IMG/VR virus record: IMGVR_UViG_3300018080_000167
Coordinates: 1 to 64,000 of that record
Length of the DNA stretch: 64,000 nucleotides
DNA from: a virus
Reading direction: 5' to 3' (one strand)
Shown: one piece after another, positions 54,324 to 62,356 of the stretch
How the letters are laid out: each line of letters opens with the position of its first letter
Position numbering within the stretch: position 1 is the stretch's first letter
Made by a program: the position numbers and the translations under genes
The notes under the pieces: generated by a model
The model's input: the letters and a program-made list of their open reading frames with translations, nothing else
What the model was told of the DNA's origin: nothing
Database searches by the model: none

Positions 54324-55319
54324 ATGGTTAAATCTGCAGTGATAACTGGTGTAAACGGACAAGATGGGGCGTGGTTGGCTAGGCATCTAGTTGATATTGG
54401 CTATCAAGTTGTTGGTGTCGTTAGGCGAGGCGCTACCGACAAGCTGTGGCGACTACGATATCTTGATCTTTTGAATAATAAGATGTTTAGTTTGGCTAGT
54501 GGAGATGTTACAGATTATGCGTCTATGGAAAGCATTTTAAAATGTCGTCCAGATGAAGTATATAATCTCGCGGCGCAGTCGCATGTCGGGGAAAGTTTCA
54601 AGGCACCAATTGCTACGGCTCAGACAAATTATATTGGTGTTGCAAACCTTCTTGAAGTTATTGCTCAAAATACTCCAGATACCAAGTTCTATCAAGCATC
54701 TACTTCTGAGCAGATGGGTAGGGGGCAATGGAAAGAAGATGTCTTAATGAACGAAAACACATCATTTCATCCAAGAAGCCCATATGGCGTGGCGAAAGTT
54801 GCAGCCCATTATCTTACTCAAAATTATAGGGAGGCTTACAACATCTTTGGTTGTTGTGGAATTCTTTTCAATCACGGTAGCGAATTGCGTCAGGACACAT
54901 TTGTAACAGCTAAAATTTGTAAGGGTGCTGCGTTGATAGCGATAGGTGAAGCAGATAAGCTTGAGCTTGGCAATTTGGACGCAAAGAGGGATTGGGGGTA
55001 TGCGCCAGACTATGTTCGCGCTATGAACCTTATTCTTCAGCAGGAAAAGGCGGAAGACTTTGTTATTGCTACCGGACAAACTCGTAGCGTAAGAGAGTTT
55101 TGCGATGTAGCATTTGGTATGTTTGATTTGGATTATAAAAAATATGTTGTTCAGTCAGATGAATTTTATAGACCTGCAGATGTTGGCTGCCTCATAGGTG
55201 ATAGTAGTAAAGCTAAAGAAAAACTTGAATGGGAGCCAGAAACCTCCTTTGAAGAGATGGTTGCTAATATGTGCGAATTTTGGATGGATATGATTCAAAA
55301 GGGTGATAAATATGTATGA
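54324..55319 (+). CDS. gmd: GDP-mannose 4,6-dehydratase
   Basis: 331 aa, family length. Converts GDP-mannose to GDP-4-keto-6-deoxymannose, first step to GDP-fucose or GDP-rhamnose. GVNGQDGAWLARHLVDIGY (NADP loop), NLAAQSHVGESFK, STSEQMG, SPYGVAKVAAHYLTQNYREA (catalytic Tyr/Lys), ILFNHGSELR, LGNLDAKRDWGYAPDYVRAM and FYRPADVG are conserved. AAGGAGAAGAATAA precedes the ATG. No reductase partner gene lies beside it, so the product may feed the glycan genes at the left end. Confidence 0.92.
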   Translation: MVKSAVITGVNGQDGAWLARHLVDIGYQVVGVVRRGATDKLWRLRYLDLLNNKMFSLASGDVTDYASMESILKCRPDEVYNLAAQSHVGESFKAPIATAQTNYIGVANLLEVIAQNTPDTKFYQASTSEQMGRGQWKEDVLMNENTSFHPRSPYGVAKVAAHYLTQNYREAYNIFGCCGILFNHGSELRQDTFVTAKICKGAALIAIGEADKLELGNLDAKRDWGYAPDYVRAMNLILQQEKAEDFVIATGQTRSVREFCDVAFGMFDLDYKKYVVQSDEFYRPADVGCLIGDSSKAKEKLEWEPETSFEEMVANMCEFWMDMIQKGDKYV

Positions 55320-55497
55320 AACTGTTACACTGCCTATTAATTTAAAAATTAAATATAAAGTTATCGAAGATAAAGATGGTGTGTCGATTGATATTCGTTA
55401 TGATGAAAAGGATATCGATGCATCTATAAGCGATGCTTTTACAAAGGCATTGAAACTTGCTGTTGATACTTCGGAAACACCGAAAGAGGAAAAATAA
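55312..55497 (+). CDS. Hypothetical 61-aa acidic protein
   Basis: MYETVTLPINLKIKYKVIED, acidic beta-rich start and a helical end. AAAGGGTGATAAAT precedes the ATG, overlapping the gmd stop. A GTG three codons earlier is possible. Unknown. Confidence 0.6.
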   Translation: MYETVTLPINLKIKYKVIEDKDGVSIDIRYDEKDIDASISDAFTKALKLAVDTSETPKEEK

Positions 55498-55850
55498 TGT
55501 TTAAAGAAGAACTTGCAGACTTACTTAAAAAATATCGAATAATGTATGATAGCAAAATTCCTGACTACGATGATCTTGCTCAGTATTTAACTGGCTGCCT
55601 TTATAAGTATAGGATTAAAGGGGGTGACCAATGGACAGATATAAAAGATGAGATGCCAGAGGAAGGAATGACTGTAATTGGATACGATGAGCTTTATTGC
55701 GACATTGGTGAGGCTGAGTTCTGTTCTTGTTTAAATGCTCTAATATTTGTTGGTAGCCGAGGAGATGATTGTAACATTACGCATTGGATGCCTTTTCCGA
55801 CACCACCAAAGAAGTTAGAAAGGATAACGAAAAATGAGAGAAACAGCTAA
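55497..55850 (+). CDS. DUF551-like protein
   Basis: 117 aa. WTDIKDEMPEEGMTVIGYDE and THWMPFPTPPK are the two ends of the DUF551 pattern (WxxxxxxxPxxxxxVl ... ThWmplPxxP), common in phages. The N-terminal 45 residues are extra. The stop overlaps the next start. Function unknown. Confidence 0.8.
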   Translation: MFKEELADLLKKYRIMYDSKIPDYDDLAQYLTGCLYKYRIKGGDQWTDIKDEMPEEGMTVIGYDELYCDIGEAEFCSCLNALIFVGSRGDDCNITHWMPFPTPPKKLERITKNERNS

Positions 55851-56130
55851 AGAGGGCATTTTAAAATTTGATATCTCAGATATAGATGGAGAGTTGGCGT
55901 TTAAAAGGGCTGTGAAAGTAGATGACTATTGTGCGGCACTTTTAGACGTTGCAAATGAAGTTTTCAGACCACACAGAAAACACGGTTATTCCAGTAAAAA
56001 ACTTCAAGATATTATTAATATCTCATATGATGATGATAAGAATCTTGTTTTGGATATGATTTCTCTCTTGGAAGACATGTTTTATGAAATAATGGAAGAA
56101 AATGATATAAATTTAGACAAGCTTTATTGA
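55834..56130 (+). CDS. Hypothetical 98-aa protein
   Basis: MRETAKEGILKFDISDIDGE, middle VANEVFRPHRKHGYSSKKLQ. Acidic, helical. I recall similar short phage sequences without known function. ACGAAAA ribosome region lies inside the DUF551 gene end. Confidence 0.65.
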   Translation: MRETAKEGILKFDISDIDGELAFKRAVKVDDYCAALLDVANEVFRPHRKHGYSSKKLQDIINISYDDDKNLVLDMISLLEDMFYEIMEENDINLDKLY

Positions 56131-56141
56131 TAGGAGTGTTG

Positions 56142-56948
56142 ATGGACATAGTGGCGAATGGAATTATTGGAAAATGAAAACGTATTATTATTGATGATGA
56201 GGACTATGAAATAGTAAAAAATTTTAGATGGACATTAAAAAAAAGTTCGAATACGTTTTATGCTAAGTCATTTAATGGTGAGCACACAATACTTATGCAT
56301 CGTCTTATATTGGGATTAAAATTTGGAGATAAGAGAGAAGTTGATCATATCAATAGAGATGGTATTGACAATAGGAAATGTAATTTAAGAATAGTTAATA
56401 GAAATCAACAAAATCAAAATAGACGTGCTGTTAGAAATAGATGTAGCAAATATAGAGGTGTTTGTTTTGCAAAATGTGACTGTTGTAAATCTTTTAGGGC
56501 TGCGTTTAAAAAAGATGGTAAAACATTATGTGAAGTTATTTTTGCGACAGAAAAAATGGCTGCGTTATATTATGATTTAATTGCATATAAACATAATTCA
56601 AAATATAATTATTTAAACTTTAAAGATATAAAATATTATGAAATTAAAAACATTATAAGCGATGAGATTAAAAAACAGGCGGAAAGAAGCGAGATCATAA
56701 GAAAAAACAAAGGTAAGGGTAATGAAAATAATATTGGGAAAAAGCTTGTAAGTTATACTAAATACACAGGTGTTGGATATCGTAAAGAAAGAAAAAAGCC
56801 CTGGTATGCATTTTGTTACATAGATGGCAAAAGGAAGAAACACATAGGGTCATATGCAACAGAGGCAGAGGCAGCTATGGCGTTTGATGAATATGTAATA
56901 AATAATAAAGTAGAGAAATATTTGCAACATTTGAATTGTGGGAGGTAA
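56142..56948 (+). pseudogene. HNH-AP2 homing endonuclease, interrupted by an in-frame TGA
   Basis: Start ATG has TAGGAGTGTTG. After 11 codons (MDIVANGIIGK) a TGA at 56175-56177 stops the frame, which then runs open to 56948. Translated through: RIIIDDEDYEIVKNFRW, then MHRLILGL, VDHINRDGIDNRKCNLRIVN (HNH), and two AP2-like DNA-binding repeats (YRGVCF...FRAAFKKDGK and YTGVGY...WYAFCYIDGK). TGA is a true stop elsewhere here. So a nonsense mutation, read-through, or a sequence error. An internal start at 56295 lacks a ribosome site. Confidence 0.75.
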
Positions 56949-56949
56949 T

Positions 56950-59589
56950 GTGAAATTTACAGAAAACGGAATGAGGCTACTGAGGCGAAGGTATTTGAGA
57001 AAAGACAATAATGGAAATGTTGTTGAAACACCAGAAGAGCTTTTGGACAGGGTGAGCAAATGTCTTTCGCATTCAGAAATTTTTTATGGCGGTAAAACTA
57101 AAAGAAAAAAATGGTATAATATTATTAAAAATTCTTTGAACAATATGGAAATAATGCCATCAACCCCCATTCTTTTTAATGCTAGAGATCCTGAAATAGA
57201 AAAACCAGGGGTACTGTATGCTTGTTTTTTTGTTCCAATGTCTGATTCTATTCAGGGTATTTATTCGTGCCTACACCTTTGTTCTTCTATTTTTAGCGCG
57301 GGTGGCGGCATAGGGACAGATGTGTCGTGTTTGCGTGAAAATGGGGCTGATATAGGTAATGGTAGGGGCGTTAGTACAGGACCAATATCATTTTTGAAAG
57401 TATTTGATGCTTCGTCTGATGCGATTTTACATGGGGGGGTCAGAAGGGCTGCCGCACTTGCATCGATGGATGTTTCACATCCAGACATAGAGCATTTTTT
57501 GCGTGTTAAAGGGGAAAACTTACAAGAAATTAATAGACTTTTGGCAATTGTTAATTCTTCTAAAGATGGCATATTGAAAAAATATATTCAAGCTGAAATT
57601 TCTAAGTTGCAGCAACTTAGTCATTTTAATCTTTCTGTTAAGATCACAGATAAGTTTATGGATGCTGTAAGAAATAATAAAGATTGGGAATTAATTTCTC
57701 CACATACGGGAAGCGTTGTTAAAACAATTTCTGCCGCGAAATTATTTAACGACATTTGTAGGTGTGCACATAATTCTGCAGAACCTGGGGTTATTTTTAT
57801 AGATGAAATTAATAGGCATAACCCAATGCCAAACATTGGACCAATTAATGGAACCAATGCTTGTTCTGAGGTTCCGCTTCATGATTATAATGCATGTAAT
57901 TTGATATCTGTTAATTTAAATAAGTGCTTAGCTAACGAGGAGTTTTCTTTTGATGAACTGAAAAGAATCAGTAGGATAGCGCTTCGTTGCGGAGAAAATG
58001 TAATAGATGTTTCTTCATATCTTGATGAAAAGATAGAGAATATTGTTAAAAATAGTCGTGGGATTGGCGTTGGCGTTACTGGTTTTGCAGACGTTCTTGT
58101 AAGGCTTGGAATACCTTACGATAGCAAAAGAGCTAGAGATTTTGTTCGTAAAATAACAAAGGTATTAACAGACTCATGTCGTGAAGAGTCAAAAGAGCTT
58201 GCAAAAGAAAGAGGTGTTTTTAATAATTATAAAGGATCTCTAATGGAAAAAAAGGGATTTGTTGTTAGAAATGCATTTGTCAGCGCTCTGCAGCCTACAG
58301 GATCTACTGCGATACTCGCTGGGGCATCTCAGTCAATAGAGCCATACTTTTCATTGTTTTACACTAGAAATACTCACGAAGGCGATGTGTATGTTGAGCT
58401 TAATGAAATTTTTATTGATAAACTTAAAAAAATGAATATTGATACAGAATGTGTTGTTAATGAGCTAAAGAAAGGTAAGCAGCTTTGTGATATTGATATT
58501 ATCCCAGATGAAATAAAAAGAGTTTTTGTTACATCTCATTTAATTTCAGCAGAGGGACATGTCAGAATGCAAGCTGCGGCTCAAGAAAATATAGATTTAA
58601 GCATTTCTAAAACTGTTAATTTACCATCTAATGCAACAGTAAACGATGTAAAAAATGTTTATCTGTTAGCAGAAAAACTCGGTTGTAAGGGGTGTACTGT
58701 ATATAGGGATGGCTCAAGAGAGGGTGTTTTGCATTCTGTAGTCGAGAAAGAAGAGAGCGATGGTAATGAAGAGTTGCGAGACTTTTTGTATAATAAATTT
58801 GTCAAAGAGGGGCTTACGGCTAAAGAGATAGCCGACATTCTTGATGTTTCTGAATCACAAGTTTTTTCAAAGCTTAAAAGGTTTTGTATTAAGAAAAGTG
58901 ATAAAAACACTACAATTTCTGCCAAAAAAATAAAACTTACTCAATCACTAAAGGAAATTATAATAGCGAATCTTCTTGTTGGTAATTCTAAAATAAACAC
59001 TGTTGAGAGTCAGTCGTCTTATAGACAAGTAAGTGATCACTGTGTTTATACTAAGAATATTCGCAAAAAATTCTTGGACAACGGCATAAACTGTTCTGAG
59101 ATTATGACAATTGTGACAGATAAAATATATTATTATTTTGACACTGTATTCAATAGTAATATTTATAATTTACCAGCAGATAATGATGTGGTAGATAAGT
59201 TAAGCAGCGACGAGATTGATACGTTATTGACAAGAACTTTTGTTAGACACCTTTTTCTTGTTGGCGGAGTTCGTACAGGAAGAGGTGGAATTAAGTTTTG
59301 TTCTAAACACGGAAACTATAATAACTTAAAGAAAATTATGCAGCTTGTTGAGAAGGAGCTCGGTGTAGAATTCAGCTATAAGCAAAAGGAAAACAACAAT
59401 GGAATTGTTTATATTCCTAAGAGGTGTGCGGAAGACTTTTATAATTTTATAGAGTCTGGAGAGCAAATCAATAAGATTAATTCAATACAAAGCAAGGCTA
59501 CTTGTCCAGAATGTGGTGGTATGCTTAATTTTTGTGAAGGCTGTAAGACATGCGCCTCCTGCGGCTGGTCTGCTTGTAGTATTGGCTGA
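56950..59589 (+). CDS. nrdJ: Class II (B12-dependent) ribonucleotide reductase with inserted domain
   Basis: 879 aa from GTG after GGGAGGTAAT; a typical NrdJ is about 650-750 aa. It reduces ribonucleotides using adenosylcobalamin. MPSTPILFNAR, GGGIGTDVSCLRENGADIG, NACSEVPL, NLISVNLNKC, QPTGSTAILAGASQSIEPYF, YLLAEKLGCKGCTVYRDGSR and the C-terminal CPECGGMLNFCEGCKTCASCGWSAC are present. Between about residues 600 and 850 an extra region has an HTH (KEIADILDVSESQVFSKLKR) and a LAGLIDADG-like FVRHLFLVGGVRTGRGGIKF. It provides dNTPs when the host lacks suitable enzymes. Confidence 0.9.
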   Translation: MKFTENGMRLLRRRYLRKDNNGNVVETPEELLDRVSKCLSHSEIFYGGKTKRKKWYNIIKNSLNNMEIMPSTPILFNARDPEIEKPGVLYACFFVPMSDSIQGIYSCLHLCSSIFSAGGGIGTDVSCLRENGADIGNGRGVSTGPISFLKVFDASSDAILHGGVRRAAALASMDVSHPDIEHFLRVKGENLQEINRLLAIVNSSKDGILKKYIQAEISKLQQLSHFNLSVKITDKFMDAVRNNKDWELISPHTGSVVKTISAAKLFNDICRCAHNSAEPGVIFIDEINRHNPMPNIGPINGTNACSEVPLHDYNACNLISVNLNKCLANEEFSFDELKRISRIALRCGENVIDVSSYLDEKIENIVKNSRGIGVGVTGFADVLVRLGIPYDSKRARDFVRKITKVLTDSCREESKELAKERGVFNNYKGSLMEKKGFVVRNAFVSALQPTGSTAILAGASQSIEPYFSLFYTRNTHEGDVYVELNEIFIDKLKKMNIDTECVVNELKKGKQLCDIDIIPDEIKRVFVTSHLISAEGHVRMQAAAQENIDLSISKTVNLPSNATVNDVKNVYLLAEKLGCKGCTVYRDGSREGVLHSVVEKEESDGNEELRDFLYNKFVKEGLTAKEIADILDVSESQVFSKLKRFCIKKSDKNTTISAKKIKLTQSLKEIIIANLLVGNSKINTVESQSSYRQVSDHCVYTKNIRKKFLDNGINCSEIMTIVTDKIYYYFDTVFNSNIYNLPADNDVVDKLSSDEIDTLLTRTFVRHLFLVGGVRTGRGGIKFCSKHGNYNNLKKIMQLVEKELGVEFSYKQKENNNGIVYIPKRCAEDFYNFIESGEQINKINSIQSKATCPECGGMLNFCEGCKTCASCGWSACSIG

Positions 59590-59610
59590 TAATGCAAATA
59601 AACGTATAAT
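59582..59610 (+). promoter_or_regulatory. Sigma-70-like promoter D
   Basis: TTGGCT, 17 bases, TATAAT, followed by an inverted repeat GTGCT/AGCAC (about 59619-59646) and the 57-aa gene. Probable host-polymerase promoter for the packaging region. Confidence 0.65.
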
Positions 59611-59666
59611 ACAATAGGTGCTATGTTATTTATCATAATATAAGCACTATAAAGAGAGGAGAAAAT

Positions 59667-59840
59667 ATGTCTGATTTAGAACATTATGAAAAATTAAACG
59701 CAAAAGGTTTAACGCCAAAGGTGCGTGCAATCAATCCTAAGGCGGTTTCTGCTAGCGGACTTGGTGAATTTAGGCGCGATATTTCTGATGAAGAAATAAA
59801 TCGTATTATTGAGGAAAATAGAATTGGACGCCTTGATTAA
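59667..59840 (+). CDS. Hypothetical 57-aa protein
   Basis: MSDLEHYEKLNAKGLTPKVR, then SASGLGEFRRDISDEEINRI. AGAGAGGAGAAAAT precedes the ATG; the stop overlaps the sigma-like start (TAATG). Small and helical; unknown. Confidence 0.7.
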   Translation: MSDLEHYEKLNAKGLTPKVRAINPKAVSASGLGEFRRDISDEEINRIIEENRIGRLD

Positions 59841-60475
59841 TGCAAAAATACAATAAAGCAAAAATAGAAAAATTGGCAGATAGTGGCGAGTTAAAATATG
59901 AAGATGTAAGTGACATAGTAGAGTATTTAATTAATGCCAAGTCAAATAAAATTTATCAGACTATAGGGATATATGATAGAGATGATATAGCGCAAGAATT
60001 ACGCATTAAATGTTTGAAAGTATTAAAGCGTTATTCATCTGACAAGGGAGACATTGAGAATTTTCTTGGCGTTTGTATTGACAATGCTCTTATTGATCTT
60101 GTTAGAAAACACACACTCAGGAAAAGCAACGTGTGTTTTTATTGTTTGTGTTATTCTAAAGGGGAATGCAAATATTATGACAACATAAAAGATTGTAAAA
60201 AATATAGTGATTTTCTTGCAAAGAAAAAGGAAAAGGAATCAATATCCTTGTTGCGTGGCAATTCGTCATTTGAATGGCGTAAGATAATAGATCAAGAAGA
60301 TTCTTTTTCGCACGACTACGATATAGACGAACAAATTAAGATTGTACGCGATAATTTGAACGAGAGAAGCAAAAAGCTTTTTGATCTTATTATTGCAGGA
60401 AAAAGTATAAAGGAAGAAGAAAAGGTTATCTTATTTCAGGAGGTTAGGTATGTTGTTCGGAGATATGTGTGTTAA
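59840..60475 (+). CDS. Sigma-factor-like protein
   Basis: 211 aa. IYDRDDIAQELRIKCLKVLKR and GVCIDNALIDLVRKHTLRKS (residues about 43-100) look like sigma-70 region 2 (DDIxQELRI core-binding helix and DNA-melting helix). A Cys-rich middle (CFYCLCYSKGECKYY) is unusual. The C-terminus has helices where region 4 would lie, but no clear HTH. Candidate late-transcription factor beside the packaging genes; could read P1. Confidence 0.6.
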   Translation: MQKYNKAKIEKLADSGELKYEDVSDIVEYLINAKSNKIYQTIGIYDRDDIAQELRIKCLKVLKRYSSDKGDIENFLGVCIDNALIDLVRKHTLRKSNVCFYCLCYSKGECKYYDNIKDCKKYSDFLAKKKEKESISLLRGNSSFEWRKIIDQEDSFSHDYDIDEQIKIVRDNLNERSKKLFDLIIAGKSIKEEEKVILFQEVRYVVRRYVC

Positions 60476-60938
60476 TACATTTATTTGTTTGTCATGCGGT
60501 GAATCAATCGATGCTAACAATGTTGTTTACGAAAAGGTTGGTGATATCAAGGTACCTAAGGCTATCAAAGATAATGGAAAACTTTTCAAGATGATAGTTT
60601 GTCCGCATTGTATGTCTCCATACTTGGGATTTGTTCCATCAAAGTCGCATGACTCAATTCCTTTGTCATCAACGCCATCTATATCTACTGTTGATAACAA
60701 TAATGGTGAGCAAAAGAAAGATGATTTCGCTAATTTTGCATATGGAAAAGATGGGAAAAAGAAAAGTGGGAAAACAAAAAATAAAGAGCAAAATAATGCT
60801 AAACCAGCACTAAGGAAAACTACAGAGTCTGTAAAGTGTATAGCTTGTGGGAAAGATATTGAAGTCGCAAGTGGGCACGGCGGTACTTTCGGGACTAAAT
60901 GTGACGAATGTTTGAAAAAACTGCTTGGTGGAAAATGA
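60450..60938 (+). CDS. 162-aa two-zinc-ribbon protein
   Basis: CLSCGESIDANNVVYEKVGD and IVCPHCMSPYLGF at the start, CIACGKDIE and CDECLKKLL at the end, joined by a Lys/Ser-rich linker. AGGAGGTTAGGT precedes the ATG. Next to the sigma-like and packaging genes; might contact RNA polymerase or DNA. Unknown. Confidence 0.65.
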   Translation: MLFGDMCVNTFICLSCGESIDANNVVYEKVGDIKVPKAIKDNGKLFKMIVCPHCMSPYLGFVPSKSHDSIPLSSTPSISTVDNNNGEQKKDDFANFAYGKDGKKKSGKTKNKEQNNAKPALRKTTESVKCIACGKDIEVASGHGGTFGTKCDECLKKLLGGK

Positions 60939-61804
60939 AAAAAGATATTGAATATAAAATAAAAAGATACCTTTATGAGAATTATCAAGATAAGACAGAC
61001 TCTCAGATGGCAGAAGAACTTGAGGTTGCAAGAAGCACTGTTGTAAGGTGGCGCAACACATTAGGTTTACAAAAAAGAAAAAAACAAAAGGGTGAAGAAA
61101 CAGATATTTTAGAAAAATTTGAGGAAACATCTTCTGTAGACGTAAAGTCAATGACACAAAAACAGAAGAGAGAATATTTTTTAAAAAAATTGCGGAATAA
61201 TCCTAGATACCAAATTACTAAGGGGCTTCTTACAGCAGAAGAGTTGAATTTTTATGAAGCTAAATACATAGAATATTCTACAAGTCCAGAAATAGAAACA
61301 TTAACAGCGTATGAAGAAGACGATCTACATGAACTTACAATGACGCAAATCTCTAAAATGCGTATACAAAGAATGGAATATGATGAGGTTGCTAATGGTG
61401 ATCCTGTTCCAGATGTATCTCGCAATACTAAGGATAAAGATGAGACTATATTAAAACTTAAAAAAAGTCTTGATCTTGAAAGATCTCAAAGACTAAGACG
61501 ACAAGAAGATAGCGCTACAAATTTTATTAATCTTGTTAAAGAATTTAATAATGCAAAAATAAGAAATGTTGTTGGTAGAGAAGCTAATGCATTTAACGCA
61601 TATGGAGATGAGTGCTTAAATAAAATGATAGAAGATGGCAATGCTTATGGTATTGAAGAAATAGATGTATCTAAATATTATGATGGAGGAAAGAATGGAG
61701 GAAGAAAAAAAGAAGAAGAATATAAAGAAAAAAAGGAAAAAGCAGAAAAGAAAAACTCCGAGGAAATTGAAAAAGATATGGGGGAAAAAGAGGCGCAAGA
61801 ATAG
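60935..61804 (+). CDS. Candidate terminase small subunit
   Basis: 289 aa. N-terminal YQDKTDSQMAEELEVARSTVVRWRNTLGL (shortened: SQMAEELEVARSTVVRWRN) is a helix-turn-helix; then RNNPRYQITKGLLTAEELNF and a long coiled, Lys-rich C-terminus. Position just before TerL with an intervening nuclease gene makes it the best candidate for the DNA-recognising small terminase subunit. Start overlaps the previous stop by 4 bases. Confidence 0.6.
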   Translation: MKKDIEYKIKRYLYENYQDKTDSQMAEELEVARSTVVRWRNTLGLQKRKKQKGEETDILEKFEETSSVDVKSMTQKQKREYFLKKLRNNPRYQITKGLLTAEELNFYEAKYIEYSTSPEIETLTAYEEDDLHELTMTQISKMRIQRMEYDEVANGDPVPDVSRNTKDKDETILKLKKSLDLERSQRLRRQEDSATNFINLVKEFNNAKIRNVVGREANAFNAYGDECLNKMIEDGNAYGIEEIDVSKYYDGGKNGGRKKEEEYKEKKEKAEKKNSEEIEKDMGEKEAQE

Positions 61805-62315
61805 TCAGATTGATAACATTAAAAAATCTAAGAAAAAAATAAAGATTATTTTACCTACAATTATTGTTGACACTAGGGAAAAATCGCCACATAAATATAA
61901 AAAAACAAAAGATAATAATGGTTACAAAATACAAAAGCTAGATGTTGGTGATTATTCACTCGAAGGATTTGAAGATTATGTTATTGTTGAGCGGAAGAAT
62001 GGAATAGACGAGCTTGTCAATTGCTTTGGCAATGAGCGTGGAAGATTTATGAGAGAACTTGACAATCTTGCGGATGTCCCATATAGGTATATTGTTGTGG
62101 AAGAAAGCCTTGGGAGAGTGTTTGGAAAACGTAGATTTTCTAGAATGGCTCCAAAATGTTTTTTATCTAACGTTTTCTCTGTTATTGTTAAACGTGAAAT
62201 TCCTGTTTTCTTTTGTAAGGATAGGTCTGAGGCTCATGCACATATTTATTGGCTGCTATATAAGGCATATAGTGTCTATATGGCAGAACAAGCAGAGATT
62301 AACAAAGATGTATAA
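61695..62315 (+). CDS. ERCC4-type nuclease
   Basis: 206 aa. IIVDTREKSPHKYK, KLDVGDYSLEGFEDYVIVER and NGIDELVNCFGNERGRFMREL fit the ERCC4/XPF nuclease signature (GDx(n)ERKx3D with VERKNGIDELV). The Lys-rich first 50 residues overlap the previous gene by 110 bases in another frame, so the real start could be further in. It may resolve branched DNA before packaging. Located between the terminase subunits. Confidence 0.75.
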   Translation: MEEEKKKKNIKKKRKKQKRKTPRKLKKIWGKKRRKNSQIDNIKKSKKKIKIILPTIIVDTREKSPHKYKKTKDNNGYKIQKLDVGDYSLEGFEDYVIVERKNGIDELVNCFGNERGRFMRELDNLADVPYRYIVVEESLGRVFGKRRFSRMAPKCFLSNVFSVIVKREIPVFFCKDRSEAHAHIYWLLYKAYSVYMAEQAEINKDV

Positions 62316-62356
62316 CGTTAGAGTATATTGTAAAAACAAGGCTTTAGGAGAATAAT

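Noticed and set aside
56142-56177. Alternative genetic code (TGA as Trp)
   Set aside because: TGA ends genes in many ATGA overlaps with the next start (for example 1205, 4177, 5477), so it is a real stop here.
61616-61798. Minus-strand hydrophobic Phe-rich frame
   Set aside because: Antisense of a poly-Lys/Glu tail, not a membrane protein.
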